From Hydractinia symbiolongicarpus (taxonomy: Eukaryota > Cnidaria > Hydrozoa > Anthoathecata > Hydractiniidae), in the NCBI RefSeq assembly GCF_029227915.1, contig NC_079887.1, forward strand, positions 8,122,001 to 8,186,000: a stretch of DNA of 64,000 bases, in the 5' to 3' direction. The notes beneath the pieces are model-generated. The model did no database searches and was not told the origin of the DNA. It saw nothing but the letters and a program-made list of their open reading frames with translations. The position numbers were made by a program, and so were the translations under genes. Positions 1 through 12,638 of the stretch are shown here, in pieces. Within the stretch, counting starts at the first letter, position 1, and the number at the start of each line of letters is the position of its first letter.

Positions 1-793
1 TTGAAAGTGGAAAAAAAGATGCCTTAACAAGTGCTTTTCGGGTTGCTTCATCCTCTTCATTCTCAACTTGACCATCAGCAATGATAACCAATATGTGATA
101 GGATTGACTCTCTTTTACAATGTCCATTGCTTTCTCAATGATGGGAACAAAACTTGTAGGCCCACTAAGTTCTACAGTTTTAACTATGGCTTCATACCGT
201 TCTAAGACACGTTCAAAGCCTTTGCAAGGAAATCCATCCTTATTAAATGGAAAAACACTTGTAGCTTTTGTTGTTACATCACCAAACCCAAAAGCTGGAA
301 TTAAGTTGTCGTCGTCAAATGGTTCCAAAGTCGCAGATAGGGTTGCTATGACTTGCTGATATGGATTAGAACGCTTATTTTTAAATAGTGTGTGTAGTGA
401 CTTTCTGTCCAGAGAATTTCGCCCTTGCCATTCATTTGATGCAGTGAAATCAACACCAATAATAACATTGCTTGACTCTAATCCAGCCATTTTTATTGCA
501 TCTGATAAGTCACAAAAATAATTGAAATTGTCCCCAATATTTTCACAGTGAATAGCTTCATGTTCTTCCAAATTTAAAGCTTTTAAAGCAGCTTTATACA
601 GGCTTGTATTACGAAATTTGGACAATTTTCTCCCAATTTTAATAGGGACGCATGATCCACCAATCAAGTCAGTACCTGCTGGTCCTGTTCTGAAAAATAT
701 TTTACTCCAATTAATATTTTCCCTAAATAACAGCCGATAAACCAAAAATGCAACAAATATGGAAAATAGAAAAATTGCAGCGCTTAGTGCCAT
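1..793 (-). CDS. copine/RGLG-type vWA domain protein, C-terminus beyond window
   Basis: Reading the minus strand from an ATG at 793 gives an uninterrupted frame of about 264 codons that leaves the window at base 1. Residues 5-23 are a strongly hydrophobic segment (AIFLFSIFVAFLVYRLLF), a likely membrane or signal anchor. From about residue 90 the protein matches the copine domain of RGLG-like E3 ligases and copines: DLSDAIKMAGLESSNVIIG, then a metal-binding MIDAS motif DFTASNEW (D-x-T-x-S form, residues 115-122), NPYQQVIATL, DDDNLIPAFGFGD, GPTSFVPIIEKA and HILVIIADGQVEN. Family members bind Ca2+ and lipids or, in RGLGs, carry a C-terminal RING; whether a RING follows cannot be seen because the gene is cut. 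It is divergent from SERINC. The family call is firm; the exact orthologue is open. Confidence 0.85.
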   Translation of the reverse strand, partial: MALSAAIFLFSIFVAFLVYRLLFRENINWSKIFFRTGPAGTDLIGGSCVPIKIGRKLSKFRNTSLYKAALKALNLEEHEAIHCENIGDNFNYFCDLSDAIKMAGLESSNVIIGVDFTASNEWQGRNSLDRKSLHTLFKNKRSNPYQQVIATLSATLEPFDDDNLIPAFGFGDVTTKATSVFPFNKDGFPCKGFERVLERYEAIVKTVELSGPTSFVPIIEKAMDIVKESQSYHILVIIADGQVENEEDEATRKALVKASFFPLS

Positions 794-1259
794 TTTACCT
801 GGCCTATGCAACAATTTGTTTCACCCAGACGATTTTGACCCATATTTGCGGAGGAAACTCGTCACGCTGTTGTTGTGTCTTTTAAATATCAACACTGTTG
901 GCCCGTATACGCAAACACTTATGTCAGTAAAAACACGCTCATAAAATACTAAGAATAAACGTATATAAATAAAACAATATTGCAGTAAAGTTAAAAAGAA
1001 TTATTCGATTCGAAATAAAATTTTAATTTAGTATTTTTGTGTGGAGATGAGTATATTGCATTTTATCCCAATGTCGCGTGTTATTTATACATTGTGAATA
1101 TTATGGTTTGGTTGCTTACGTGATCTGGAAATAAGAAAACAAATCGATTAGTGCCGCAAAAAAAGAAAAGGAAAGGAAAGAAGGAATAACTGGCTGACTT
1201 GACTTGACTTGACTGCAATCTGAATTTCATTTATACAAATAAATTAGTTAAGTAGAAAA
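794..1259. promoter_or_regulatory. shared divergent promoter interval between copine-like gene and SERINC
   Basis: These 466 bases separate the two divergent start codons, so both core promoters and 5' UTRs must lie here unless there are upstream non-coding exons. It is AT-rich and contains a short (TTGAC)n run near 1195-1213. I see no unambiguous TATA box or initiator, so no transcription start is called. Confidence 0.45.
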
Positions 1260-4200
1260 ATGGGTGCAATTCTTGGGACTGCCGGGTGTGTGGCATGCTG
1301 TTGTGGTTCAGCTGCGTGCAGTTTATGCTGCTCTGCCTGTCCTTCATGCAAAAATTCAACATCAACAAGGATAGTTTACTCCTTGTTCTTGCTTTTCACC
1401 ACCATCGTATCATGTATTATGCTGTCGGATAAAGTCGAGGATCAATTAAAGAAAATTGACTGGTTTTGCAAGGTGCTAATTTTTTAATCTCATAGTTTTA
1501 GGCTTGAAAGGACAGTCAGTACTACATGTTTAGTTCTTCTTGTAAAACAGTTTGGGAGATATATAGCTAACACTAAAAGGGTTGTATAGGGAAATTCCCA
1601 TGTCATATAGGGAAATGGTTTCCTATATAGGAAACCGTTTCCTAAACTAATTTTTTTGATTTTAATTTACCCATTCTCAAGACCATTTTACGGAATTGCG
1701 GAAAGAGGCTACGATAAGTTTTTTTCCTTATGTGAAAATTTGCAGGAAAATATTCCCTCTCTATTGGTTAAAAATTTGTAGTGCGCTTCTTAACCAGCTC
1801 TTGCGCAGATTCCTTTCTATTTTGGTGGTTTCCCGATTGGGAAACCATTGCCGTATTTCTCACCCATTTAGGGTAACGATTACCTAAATGGAAAACCGTG
1901 AAGTTTTCTAATTGGGAAACCGTTTCCCAGATGGATAGTGGTTTCCCTTTTCTTCTCAAGTCCCGGACTGTAAAATGGAATGCAAGAAAAAGAGGACTCC
2001 CCCTAGGGGATAAAAAAACACATATATATCTACTTATGAGGTACTTGAAACAACAAGGCAATAGAACATGAACAAGTGAGGAAACTTGTTAACTGACTCA
2101 ACATGAATTCTAAGAATTTTTGCTCAAACCATTATGGGGCATTTTCCGAAAAAACCAATCACAGTGTTACAGCGTGTTTTTGTTAGTAGCTTTTTTGCAT
2201 TAAATACATATTAAAGAAATAATAGTAATACAATAAAAACATATGATGGCATAGAGACTGCTTCCCTTTTACGATATTGAAGTCAAATAGTTAGGCTTGA
2301 CAAAACATTCATAAGAAAGTTTGCGTACAAAGCTGTGTTTGCTGCTCGATCAAGAATTTCTTTGAGAACAATTAATCCTCTCCCAGAAAGTCTTACTTTT
2401 TTCTTATTCATGAAAAACACCATAATGGCATCTATGAATATTACTTTGCAGTCATTGTAGACAAGAAAATAAACAACCACAAGTAAAAACAAATATTGTT
2501 AGCTTTAGAATTGTATGAGAATTCATATTTGTTCTTTTAGAAAAAATCAGAGGAACATGTGGTACTCTGACTCCTCACAGCAAATTAGAAAATTTTTGGA
2601 AAAGGTGTAAAGAAACTAATAATAATATAACACAGATAATGTCCATCATTAGCAGTGAATTACTAATTACTTACCATATTTTCTCTACTATTTCTGCTGC
2701 AGGATTAGTGCTTCAACTTTTTAAATACAGGTGGATTTACTTAAGGTGGGAATATTGAAGAGGTGGACTTATTTCTTCAAAACATTTAAATCAGAGTACT
2801 GTTGTATTTATTTTCAAATAAGAAATTCAGCATGTTTTTAGAAGGTCGCAATAAAATATGCAATGAAAAACAAAACTTTTACATCTTAGTATGCATTTGA
2901 AATTGTTGTAGAAATTGTAAAACCCTACTAACACTATACAGTGGGAATAGTCCTTAAAAATTATTTGTCTGATGTTTTAAAACTGACCTTCGCAATTTCT
3001 TGCTGACCACAAAAAAAATAGGCCTAAATTTTTCAACATTCTTTTATTTTCCTGGTATTTTGCCGAATTCCGACCCAGACACAGTTAAACTTTACCAACT
3101 CAAGTTATTTTTCCAAAAAGTATAAGTATAGCTTAGAGACTGTCTCCACAATCGTTTCAAATTTTATACGAATTGTATTGATTAAGATTGTTTCAAGATC
3201 GTATCATCATTTTTTAAAATCGTTTACAGATCGTTTCATGAAACGAATGCGAAACGATTGCGAAAAGATTTTCGTTCCAATAAAATGATTTTAAACTATT
3301 TTAAAACGATTTGAAACGAATTCGAAACGATTTTTTTTGGCAAAAAATTGTTTCAAATTTGTATATTGTTTCAAAAAAAATTATACGAATTGAAACGATT
3401 ATTTTTAAAACGTGGAGACGATCCCTTAATAAAAATGTCATCTTTTCAGACGTATTTGACGTATAACCGTGGTCGATACAGGACTAAGAACAACAACTAA
3501 CCACACTTCTGAAGTGTAAAGTTAATTAAAAAAAATATTTTTTTTAAAAAAAAATGACCCTGCTTAATTATTAAAATCAATCTTCTTTAAGGCTTATACC
3601 TCTCATTTAAAAACAACATTATTTCATATTGAAGTGCTTGGAACGTTATCTAAGATTCTTTTTATTTTTTAAAAAACCTTAATGGTTCTCAAGATTTTGG
3701 ATATAGAAGTTTCACTAATTATGCGAAATTATGACATCTCCCTGATGCTGAAAAACAATTGCTGTTATCAATGATAATTGATTTAATATCAACTTTCATT
3801 TTAATATGCTCCAAATATCAACCTAAACGGCTGAAAATATATATACATCCTTGTATCTTGGTAAAACCATTAAATGCGTTCACATTCAGGAGATGATTTC
3901 ATGTATAATTAGTGCTTAATTAGTCAAAAATATTAAGAACTAATAAAGATTTTTCAAAAAAATAAAAAGATTACTAGACAACTTTCCTAGATCTTCAACT
4001 TGTTTTTAAGTGGGAGGTAAACTTTATAGACACAACTATAAAATGTTTTTAATCCTTTACACTTGTTTACTATGCATGTACAGCCTTTTTTTCTAATTTT
4101 ACTTCTGTAAGTGACTTTTCAATGTTAATATTCCCATCATTTATTGGCAACTAATTTAATTCCTAAATCAACTCTTCGATTATATAGCATCTCAAGTATT

Positions 4201-7200
4201 ATCTTTCATTTCCAAACCCAATTTTTATTTTTTATAGCAACAAGGTATAAGGTCTGTTTTTCTACTGTTTAGAAGACAGGTGTTGGAACATGTTCAGCTA
4301 TTGCTGGTTATGAATCAGTGTACCGGGTTGAATTTGGTGCAGTCATGTTCTTTTTACTCTTTGCTATACTTTTGATTGGGGTCAAATCTAGTCGAGATCC
4401 AAGATCATCAATACAAAATGGTTTCTGGGCAATCAAATTCTTGATTTTGATTGGTATTATTGTTGGAGCCTTTTTCATCAAGAACGAAGATGATAAATTC
4501 ACCAATGGCAAGTATATATGTCATATAACTTAATTTACCTTTCTTATAGTCTATGTTGTAGTTTTTGTTTGTTTTGTTGGTTTGGTTTTTCACAGTGCTT
4601 TAGAATTGATCTTGTTGTAGTTATCATTGCTGTTGTTTTTGTGTTTATATAGGATGGATGATAACAGGTCTAATTGGAGCTTTCCTCTTCATCTTGGTGC
4701 AGTTAACATTACTTATTGACTTTGCACATGCTTGGAACGAAAATTGGGTGGATAACATGGAAGAATCTGGTTCAAAATGTTGGATGGCAGGCCTGTTAAT
4801 GTCTACATGTATTATGTATGCATGTACAATTGGTGCCATTGTTTGCATGTTTATATATTTTACACAATCATCCACTGACAGTTGTCACTTGGAAAAGTTT
4901 GTTGTGAGCTTTCAACTCATTATGTCTATTGTGATATCTGTCATGGCGATTCTTCCTTCAGTGCAAGAACATCAACCTAAATCAGGTATGTCTTTCCAGT
5001 CATTTTTTAGCAAGGATCCTTAAAAGGCATAGACAACAACTTCACTGTTTTCTGTAGGTTAAATTTTGTCACCTTTATTTCCATTAGCTTACGCCTATTT
5101 TTACACGAAATTTCACCTCATAATTCGTTTTAAAATAAGTTATACCTTTTCACAAAGCTATTTTTTGTTATACAAAATTGTTGAAAATTGACGTACAATT
5201 GACGGCCCAAACCCTATTTTACGCCGTAACGATTTGCGAATTTTATAATCAGTAGGTAGATTTGATCTGCAACTTGCAGGTCGTAATTGACTAAATTTAC
5301 TAAATCCACTAAATTCAAACCAGAATGGGGGAAAATTGAACCTAGTTTGTTGTCTATATTGACTGATCGCAAATGCCGAACCTAACATTACAATCAGAAA
5401 GTGGAAAAGGTATTTTCACTTTCTAATTGTATTGGGGCATTCGCCGCAGGCATTTTTTCACCAACTATAAGGGTCAGCAAACATTCTTATCACAATGCAA
5501 TGTGTCCTTTTAGGTTCATCCACCTGAATATCTAGTTATATTACATTTCCAATCAAAACTGACCTTTTTCATTTTTTTATTTATATTTAAAAGTATTAGT
5601 ATGGCGTTCAAAAGTTATGTTGTATTTGTGGTAAATACTATCGCCTGCTGTATCACGATCTCATTTACCATTTGTCACAATAGAATTTTTTGCTGTTAAA
5701 AAAACTACAATCATGCAGCACGGGTTTTAAGCAATATTTCAACCGTCCTAATGTATGATTCTTTATCCTGTTGTCGACAAGCGTTTAAGTGCATAGAGGT
5801 ATATGAGTGTTGACAATAACAGCCATCGCCAGTGAGCATGAACGAAATGTATACTAATTAAATGATAATTTTATATAGGTTTGTTACAAGCTGCTACGAT
5901 TTCTTTGTACACATCGTATTTGACATGGAGTGCACTTTCTTACAGACCAGGTATTTTTTATACTGAAATCTACAACTCAAAGATTTGTAGTTTTCTACAC
6001 GATAATCGACGCTTTCAAATTTTGTTTTGTAATCTAAGTAATCTTGCAATCATGCTATGCAGGCTTTGTTTTTAACCAGATCCGTTTTTAATTTTGATAG
6101 TTATTTGTTTGTCAGACGTTGATTTTGTAGCCTAATAGCATCAGTTTGTTCACTGCTTTAACACCTTAACTGTCGCCTGTAAATTTACTTCCCTTTAATT
6201 TTAGGAACATGCAATGAATTCAACTCAGCTATAGCAAATGGTAATCTCAGCTTGGACGCACAATCAATCATTGGTATTGTCGTCACATTTGTGCTCGTGA
6301 TGTTTGCATGTGTTCGCACTTCGTCGTCATCTCAAATCGGTACGTAGGTTGTCATTGTGGTCTACGTGACGTCACTTTCGTCCAAAATACAATATAGATA
6401 TAGATATTATTCAAGAAAGAGAAGTTAGGGGTCCTCTTTTTATTTGTAAAAGGGAGGAATCAGAAAAACAAATGAATAGGAAAATTGTGTCGTATTATTT
6501 GTATTGATATTACTGACACGTGATCGTTAATTCATGTAGTTAGAAGCTGTTTGCCTTTTTTTATTTTGGTTATATTTACTGTAAAATGTGAAAAGTCTTA
6601 AGAAGAATTATATAGTTTGGTGATATGTTATAAATTAAGCATCACTTATTGGTAGTCTTCCTTATTGGCATATTTCTCTAATTATTTGACTGCTTCATTC
6701 TTTTTGTAGAAGATTTTATAGAAGTTGAAGAACCTAAGTTGTAAAACCCACGTTTGTTTCTTACTTACTAACACAGACTTTACGTTTTTATAGAGGTTGA
6801 AGCCTAAGTTGTAAAGCCCACAATTTTCGTGAATTAAAAATCGATAAAAAAAGGATATTAGTTTGTTGCACTTACTAACAGACTTCAAGTCTTATCTCAA
6901 TGTTTATCGTAATCACTTCTACTAGGTAAACTTGGTCTTGGTGACTCTGAAAATACCAACCTTGGTGGCGACCCAAGTGGTGCAGCAGCTGACCCAGAAC
7001 ATAAAGGACAAGTGGTGTATGATGATGAGACAGAAAGTTTAACGTACTCCTACACGTTTTTTCATTTCACCATGATCCTTGCAACATTTTATCTCATGAT
7101 GACTATCACCAACTGGTACAAGTACGTGAAGCGTTTTCTTTAACTCTTTATTTTTGTTGACAACCACATAACATGTTTTGTTTGGTGAGAATCACATACA

Positions 7201-8622
7201 CAATTTTTTAAAAGAAGGCTCAAATTCTAAAATTTTAGGAATATTTAAGAATAATCAAAAAGGCTCGATTATTAGACACGAAATTTAGTTACTGTTGGTG
7301 TCAAATTCTACTATTCAAATTTTACGTATTTTTTGAATAATTTGACGACGTTAAAGTACAGTGGACTCTCCATAACTCGAAACCCTTTAACTCGAACCGC
7401 TCCTCAACTCGAACGAATTCGTAAGCACCGTGAAAATTTCCAAATAAGCTCTCATAATCAACTATCTACTACTCGAATCTCTATAACTCGAAAATCTCCT
7501 TAAGTCGAACAATATTTTTTGTCCCTTGAAAGCAGATTCGAATATTTTCTACGTGTGTTCGGCCCCTTAGATCATTCATACGCGCCCTGCGATTGTCAAG
7601 TGGTGTGTTTACAAATATTCTTGTTTTGAAGTTCTCATTCTCATGAAACACCATATCAATTTGAAATGTAAACAAACTGTACGTACGGGTTTTTTCGTTA
7701 CAGAATAGATTTAGTCAGCTGAAATAAACTGTTTACGACTTACTTCTAACCCGTAAGGTAGATAATTACTCAAATACATCGTTTTCTTTCAAGGGGCTTA
7801 TGTATAAAGGATAAATTTAGAAAATTTCCAAACTGTCCATAACTCGAACGATTTCTGATTCCCCGTGAGAGTTCGAGTTATGGAAAGTCCACTGTAGTAA
7901 TGTTGTTGACCTTTTTTGTTTTGTTTTGATTTTATAAAGTATTAGCCTTTTTTTTATTTGTTCAATAACGTATTTTGTCTTTTTAAATTTGTAACAGTTT
8001 TAATTATAGTATTATCCAATTTTAGAATTAAACTCTTTTTTTTTAAAAGAATCATGAGGCTAAAACCAAAAAGTAGGATTCGTATAAAAAGCGTATAAAA
8101 ATCGATTCCAGGTTGAAGTACACCTAACTCCTTACTCGTAAAATATTTACTCGTAAACTTTTGCCTGTCGTACATATTTCGAACAATTCTATTCCGTGCA
8201 TTACAAGTTTTAATTTTGCAGCCATTCTTGAGATAACTTTATGAAATTGCCAGATTGCTTTCAACGAAACGCTCTAAAATATGGTTGCCCTATTCGGAGG
8301 CACCTACCTAGGCCGGAAGGTATAAAAATCGTGTACTCTTATTGCATTCTCATCAAAAAATTTATAGGACATTCTCCAGAAGGAAACTCGAACAACTTTC
8401 TTCACTTTTTGGTGTTATAATAATAGTTCACTGGAACATGTTTTATCCTTTTGATGTATGTTTTATTTTATTTTTAGACCTGACGACACACAGTTGTCGA
8501 AGCTCACAAGTTCAAGTGCTGCATTTTGGGTTAAAATTTCATCCAGTTGGTGTTGCATGCTTTTGTACATGTGGACGTTGTTAGTCCCGGTCCTCTTCCC
8601 TGATCGTGATTTCAGCGGCTGA
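1260..8622 (+). CDS. SERINC: SERINC (serine incorporator / TMS-TDE1 family) membrane protein, 7 exons
   Basis: Coding exons: 1260-1472, 4273-4507, 4653-4985, 5879-5950, 6205-6339, 6926-7121, 8478-8622 (TGA at 8620). They sum to 1329 nt (442 aa) with matching phase at every junction. The family is a multipass membrane protein linked to serine-lipid supply and lipid scrambling; some vertebrate members restrict retroviruses. Seen here: an N-terminus starting MGAILG followed by a Cys-rich stretch, SSRDPRSSIQNGFWAIKF, the signature LLIDFAHAWNENWVDNMEE, ILPSVQEHQPKSGLLQ, YLTWSAL, an acidic loop, LTYSYTFFHF, TNWYKPDD, and a C-terminus rich in W ending FPDRDFSG. Length and residue order fit full-length SERINCs, with about ten membrane segments. 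The second intron must use a GC donor at 4508 to keep frame. Introns hold MITE-like repeats. Confidence 0.95.
1577..1955. repeat. palindrome-rich repeat in SERINC intron 1
   Basis: Several blocks related to ATAGGGAAATGGTTTCC and GGGAAACCGTTTCCC occur in both orientations, at about 1583-1650 and 1830-1950. The two ends are rough inverted repeats of each other, as in a degraded foldback or MITE. No coding potential seen. Confidence 0.4.
3133..3425. repeat. foldback/MITE-like element rich in GAAACGATT in SERINC intron 1
   Basis: The left end (GTCTCCACAATCGTTTC near 3139) and the reverse complement of the right end (GTCTCCACGTTTTAAAAATAATCGTTTC near 3420) are imperfect terminal inverted repeats. 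The interior is built of GAAACGATT/AATCGTTTC units in both orientations. A related cluster lies at 39095-39290. Confidence 0.5.
7359..7894. mobile_element. pogo/Tigger-like MITE with TA target duplication (SERINC intron 6)
   Basis: The element starts CAGTGGACTCTCCATAACTC and ends with the reverse complement GAGTTATGGAAAGTCCACTG. It is flanked by TA at 7357-7358 and 7895-7896, the target duplication of the Tc1/mariner/pogo superfamily. The internal ACTCGAA-rich sequence recurs near both ends. No transposase is encoded, so it is non-autonomous. Confidence 0.8.
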
Positions 8623-10388
8623 GAAACTTTTTGCGGCTATCAGAACATGCAAAGGAAACGATTTTATTTAAAGTAATTGTGTTTCGTTTAGTGGAATAAT
8701 TTTTTTATTAAAAATGTTATGCAAAAATTCGTTCTTAAATAGATTCGTATACGTAAGCACAGCGATGTTGCGGATGTTATTTCTTCAGTATAGTGTAAAT
8801 TTGATTCATTTTGTATATTTCTGTATTTTCCGTTTTTACAACCTTTGATCGTGTGTTCTTCGTATAGTACTGTCATTTCTTTTTTTCCATCTTGCTCATA
8901 TATGATTTTGTTTTTTACTTGTGTTAAGGGGAGTTCGTTTTGTGCGACAATATTATTAGATTAACCAAACTTTTTTAAAAAAAATAATCGCAATATGGGT
9001 TTACATTGGTGTAGTCGTATAGTTTTTACACAACATATAAACTGTTTCAAAAAAGAAGAAAACGAATTTTGTAACGTGTTTTCTCTGTTATTTTTTCCCC
9101 TGAAATGTTAAAACGATTTTGCGTAAGCTGAAAACGTAATACCGCCTGTGTTTTTTAAAAGATGTCTTATTTAAAATCATATACGGCCTTCGTTTTTCAA
9201 AAGATGTCTTAATTAAAATCATCACCTCAAAAGGGTTTAGCGAAAAAGCTTAAAGCAGCATAAAGATAAGAGGTGTAAAAAAAAGCAGTTTTTTTTATCG
9301 ATGAAAGGCTTACAAAAAACAAGTCTTGTTTAAAAACAATATATATATAAAACCAACAAAACATTGTAAAACAAATAAACAACAGGCTTGAAAAAATATG
9401 AACAGTGAAATTAACGTTCAATTTTATTCCCATTGCTTGTAACAGTACTTTAATCTGTATATTTTGTATATCGTCGGTAAGGGACAAAAAGTTGTGGAAA
9501 CGAGGAAAGCTTTTTATCTGTATTCACATTACAGCATACAGTCTCTATAACGAATACTGATCAATTTAAACATTCAGTTGTTCTAATTTTCGAACAACTT
9601 TTTTCACGTTGGGACAGCGAAACAAGGGGCCAGACGAGGTTGAAATTCATTTTCATGCCTGTTATGAAATTTGTTTCGTCATTTTTTTTTAATTTTTTTA
9701 TTATCTACTATGCCCACTGTCGTCTAGTCAACCTGTGGTCTAGTACCAGCTTTTCCTTAAGTTGATTTTTGTGAAGAAAGACTTATCTTCGCGAGGTCCA
9801 GAAGAAATATGCGTCGCAAATATTAATTTTGGAAATCAGTAAGGTACTTTGCGAAAAATTTTTTGCTAGTAAACCGTTTAAGGTTTTTGCGGAGAATTAA
9901 TTTAAAAAATCTGGTGTATTTTCGCAATTTAAATTCATTTCGGCCTAATTATTGACATTGGTAACCTTTAATTGGACTTTACTGGTATGTCGAAGACAAA
10001 TTTTAACGAGAAATTCGTGAAAATTAATCTTCCGAAACAAATTAAACAACTTTATAGGTTAGCTGTTGGTCTATGACTACTCCCTATTCCCTAAATATTG
10101 TTTATATCATTATTTACCCAGGATGGTCTTTTCAGTTCTAATGAAGGTCCTGCTATTGGGGTCCTAGCGCATTTAAACTTTGAGCTACAGAAGACCTGCA
10201 AGCACAACAACCGCTCAACTAGACAACTGCCTAAGATATCAATCTTATTTTCATGCTGAACGTTAAGCAAAAAGGATCGATTCACACTTTTATAGCATGA
10301 AACCTTGAACTGAAGGCGAACCTTTTACAACAAAGCCACCAGTTGGTTGTAAGTTCAAGTATACTTAACATTCCCATACATGTATGTA

Positions 10389-10640
10389 TGATTGTGGCGC
10401 CGCAGATTACTGGTTATAGCTCTCCTACTCTGTGCGGGAGACCGGGGTTCGATTGGCGAGTGAATGTTACCATAGCCCCGGGTTAACCCAAGCCATGTTG
10501 TGCCATCTCCCCAATTTCGCTCACATATGTAAGCGAAATTGGGGAGATGGCACACTGTATGGGCCGTTAGATGTTGCCGCGATTTGTTTAGTAGAGCGCC
10601 GGCCCTACTTATTGGGTCTGCGTAGCTCAAAATGAGCATT
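10389..10640 (+). mobile_element. tRNA-derived SINE, copy 1
   Basis: A pol III-like head (TGGCGCCGCAGATTACTGG resembling an A box; GGTTCGATTGG at 10446 as B box) is followed by a core GGTTAACCCAAGCCATG shared with copies at 26868-27024 and 33690-33770. A 22-bp inverted repeat, GCCATCTCCCCAATTTCGCT with its complement, follows at about 10502-10552. It is not a functional tRNA gene because the fold is disrupted. Confidence 0.55.
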
Positions 10641-11146
10641 AAATACTCTAGGACTATCCATCTAAGCCATGGCCCCTCCTGGAAAAATAGACAGGGTATA
10701 TCCCTCGATATTTGTGAGGCTAGCCATGTAAAATATGCACAACTATCTATCTGTCTATCTAACTATGATTAGCTACTAAAACAACTTTCTTCTGTAACGC
10801 CAATACCCGGGATACAGAATTAGTATGTTAGCTAGAGGTAGCTAAAAACAATAGATAAAAGATTATGTACAAATGAGCGTAATGCAAGTCCAAATAAAGC
10901 TATTAAAAGGAAATCACAAATGTTTCCGAAGTGAGCGTTTTGTTTTGATGAACGTAGAGTATGTTCGTGCTAAGCGAACTCTGAAAAGAAATATTTTGCC
11001 CATTTTAAACTATGTGTAGGCAAATGCGCTAAAAATTTGTGGGTTTTTCGACTCAATGTTTTCTCTTTATTTTCCTGACATTTTTCGATTGAAACTCCTC
11101 ACATTTACCCCATTTTTTCCCTTTAACTTGATAACAAACTATATAC

Positions 11147-11320
11147 AGTCGACGTCCGTTAATTCGAATGCCGCTTAATTCGAACTTCTGGTTATTTCAA
11201 ACAAATTTCCGAATCCCTTGACTTTGGTTTAACAAAGTCTTATATTTTGAGCTGCTTAATTCGAACTTCGTTAATTCGAACATTTCCCTAATTCGAACAA
11301 TTTTTTAATCCCAAGGCTGC
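11147..11320 (+). mobile_element. pogo/Tigger-like terminal fragment
   Basis: After TATA the sequence reads CAGTCGACGTCCGTTAATTC followed by repeated TTAATTCGAAC blocks, the typical layout of pogo/Tigger inverted termini. No matching opposite end is evident nearby, so it looks like a one-ended remnant. Confidence 0.5.
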
Positions 11321-12638
11321 ATTATGCTCGTTAATGCGAAATTTTGTGTATCGATAAAACCAATGTTGGCAAAATTTATTTCAATTTATCAATTAAATTT
11401 CTTAACATATCAAATAAATTGATGATTTCCTGACTTTTTTCCTGGCCAATATCTTAAAAATTTGAGTGATTTATGAATTCCTGATAGAGTGGCACACTCT
11501 CGCATTTTTTTTGTGCAAGCTAAAATTCGTATAATCGGCTTTTGGTGAAAATTATAAATAAGTGCAAAACTTTTACAAACTGTGGCATTCAGAGTGTTCC
11601 TAGAAATAAGATTGTGTTAAATACATATACTATATAAGTGGTGTAGAATTATAAAGACAATACTAGAAAAGATATAAATTTTTATTTCTGTTACGTGTTT
11701 GAAACCATTATTATATAAATTAGAAGAATTATTTATTTTAAACCATCCATTATCATTGTGCATTACCATTTAAAATACAACAAACAGAACAACGCGTTGA
11801 TATGTGAGACTAACAGACCATAATGTAAACAAAATATATTATTTCACAGTGCATATGTGCAAAAAAAGTGTACAGTGATCTATCTGTGCATCATTGTTCA
11901 TATAATTATCACAACCTTTCAAAAAACGCTTAAAAATAGGTGGAGAACAAATGTTAAATATTTTACACACAAAAGTAAAACCACCAGGGTATAAAACAAC
12001 AAACATGGATTAAATTAGTGCACATTGGACCACAAAAAGACCTACAACTGGCCCAATAAAGACTAAAACTGCATAAATATAGCACACACTTTTTTGCAAA
12101 CGTAGATTAAATACATGTTAAAGGTTTTTTTTAACTTTTAAACACACAAGCCAACACCTCAGTGGTAATTCTTTTATCGAACACAATAGTGATGTGATAA
12201 TTTTTTTTGCATTGTTGAAACAATTAACAATAGTTACAAAGTAGTTGAAAATTTTCTATAAAAACATCTAAATTCTTAATTTTACAAGGATACCCCAAGG
12301 TAACGGAGCAAGATTCAAACAAAATACATAAAACAGGACTCCTTGGACGAACTTAGAGAATTTTACTTGCTCTGAGAGAGCTTTGCTATTAAGCCAGGTT
12401 GTTTATGAAACAAAATTTACACTATAGAAATTTTGTTGTAAGAAAAATAAATAACACTATAATACAAGAAACCAGAGTTTTATAGTCACATGTGTACGCG
12501 GAGGATGTTGGAATAAGCAAAAGCTGTCTTGTGAATCATTTTATCTTTAAATGTTCACTTTTGGTGTTGATATTGAAAGAAAACGTTAAAAAGTCCCAAT
12601 AAGTCCCCTCCAATAAAATGAAAATTGTAGGAAATTAT

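Larger units (their letters stand above)
8623..12638. other. intergenic region between SERINC and tropomyosin genes
   Basis: No protein-coding gene recognised. It must hold the 3' UTRs of both converging genes. It includes a short near-duplication at about 9142-9222 (AAAGATGTCTTATTTAAAATCAT-like copies), one SINE, a pogo-like end and a CTAT microsatellite near 10742-10766. Short frames here show no family resemblance. Confidence 0.5.

Noticed and set aside
10389-10470. Possible tRNA gene
   Set aside because: A and B boxes are present, but the A-box region has insertions and no full cloverleaf forms; the flanks match a SINE family.
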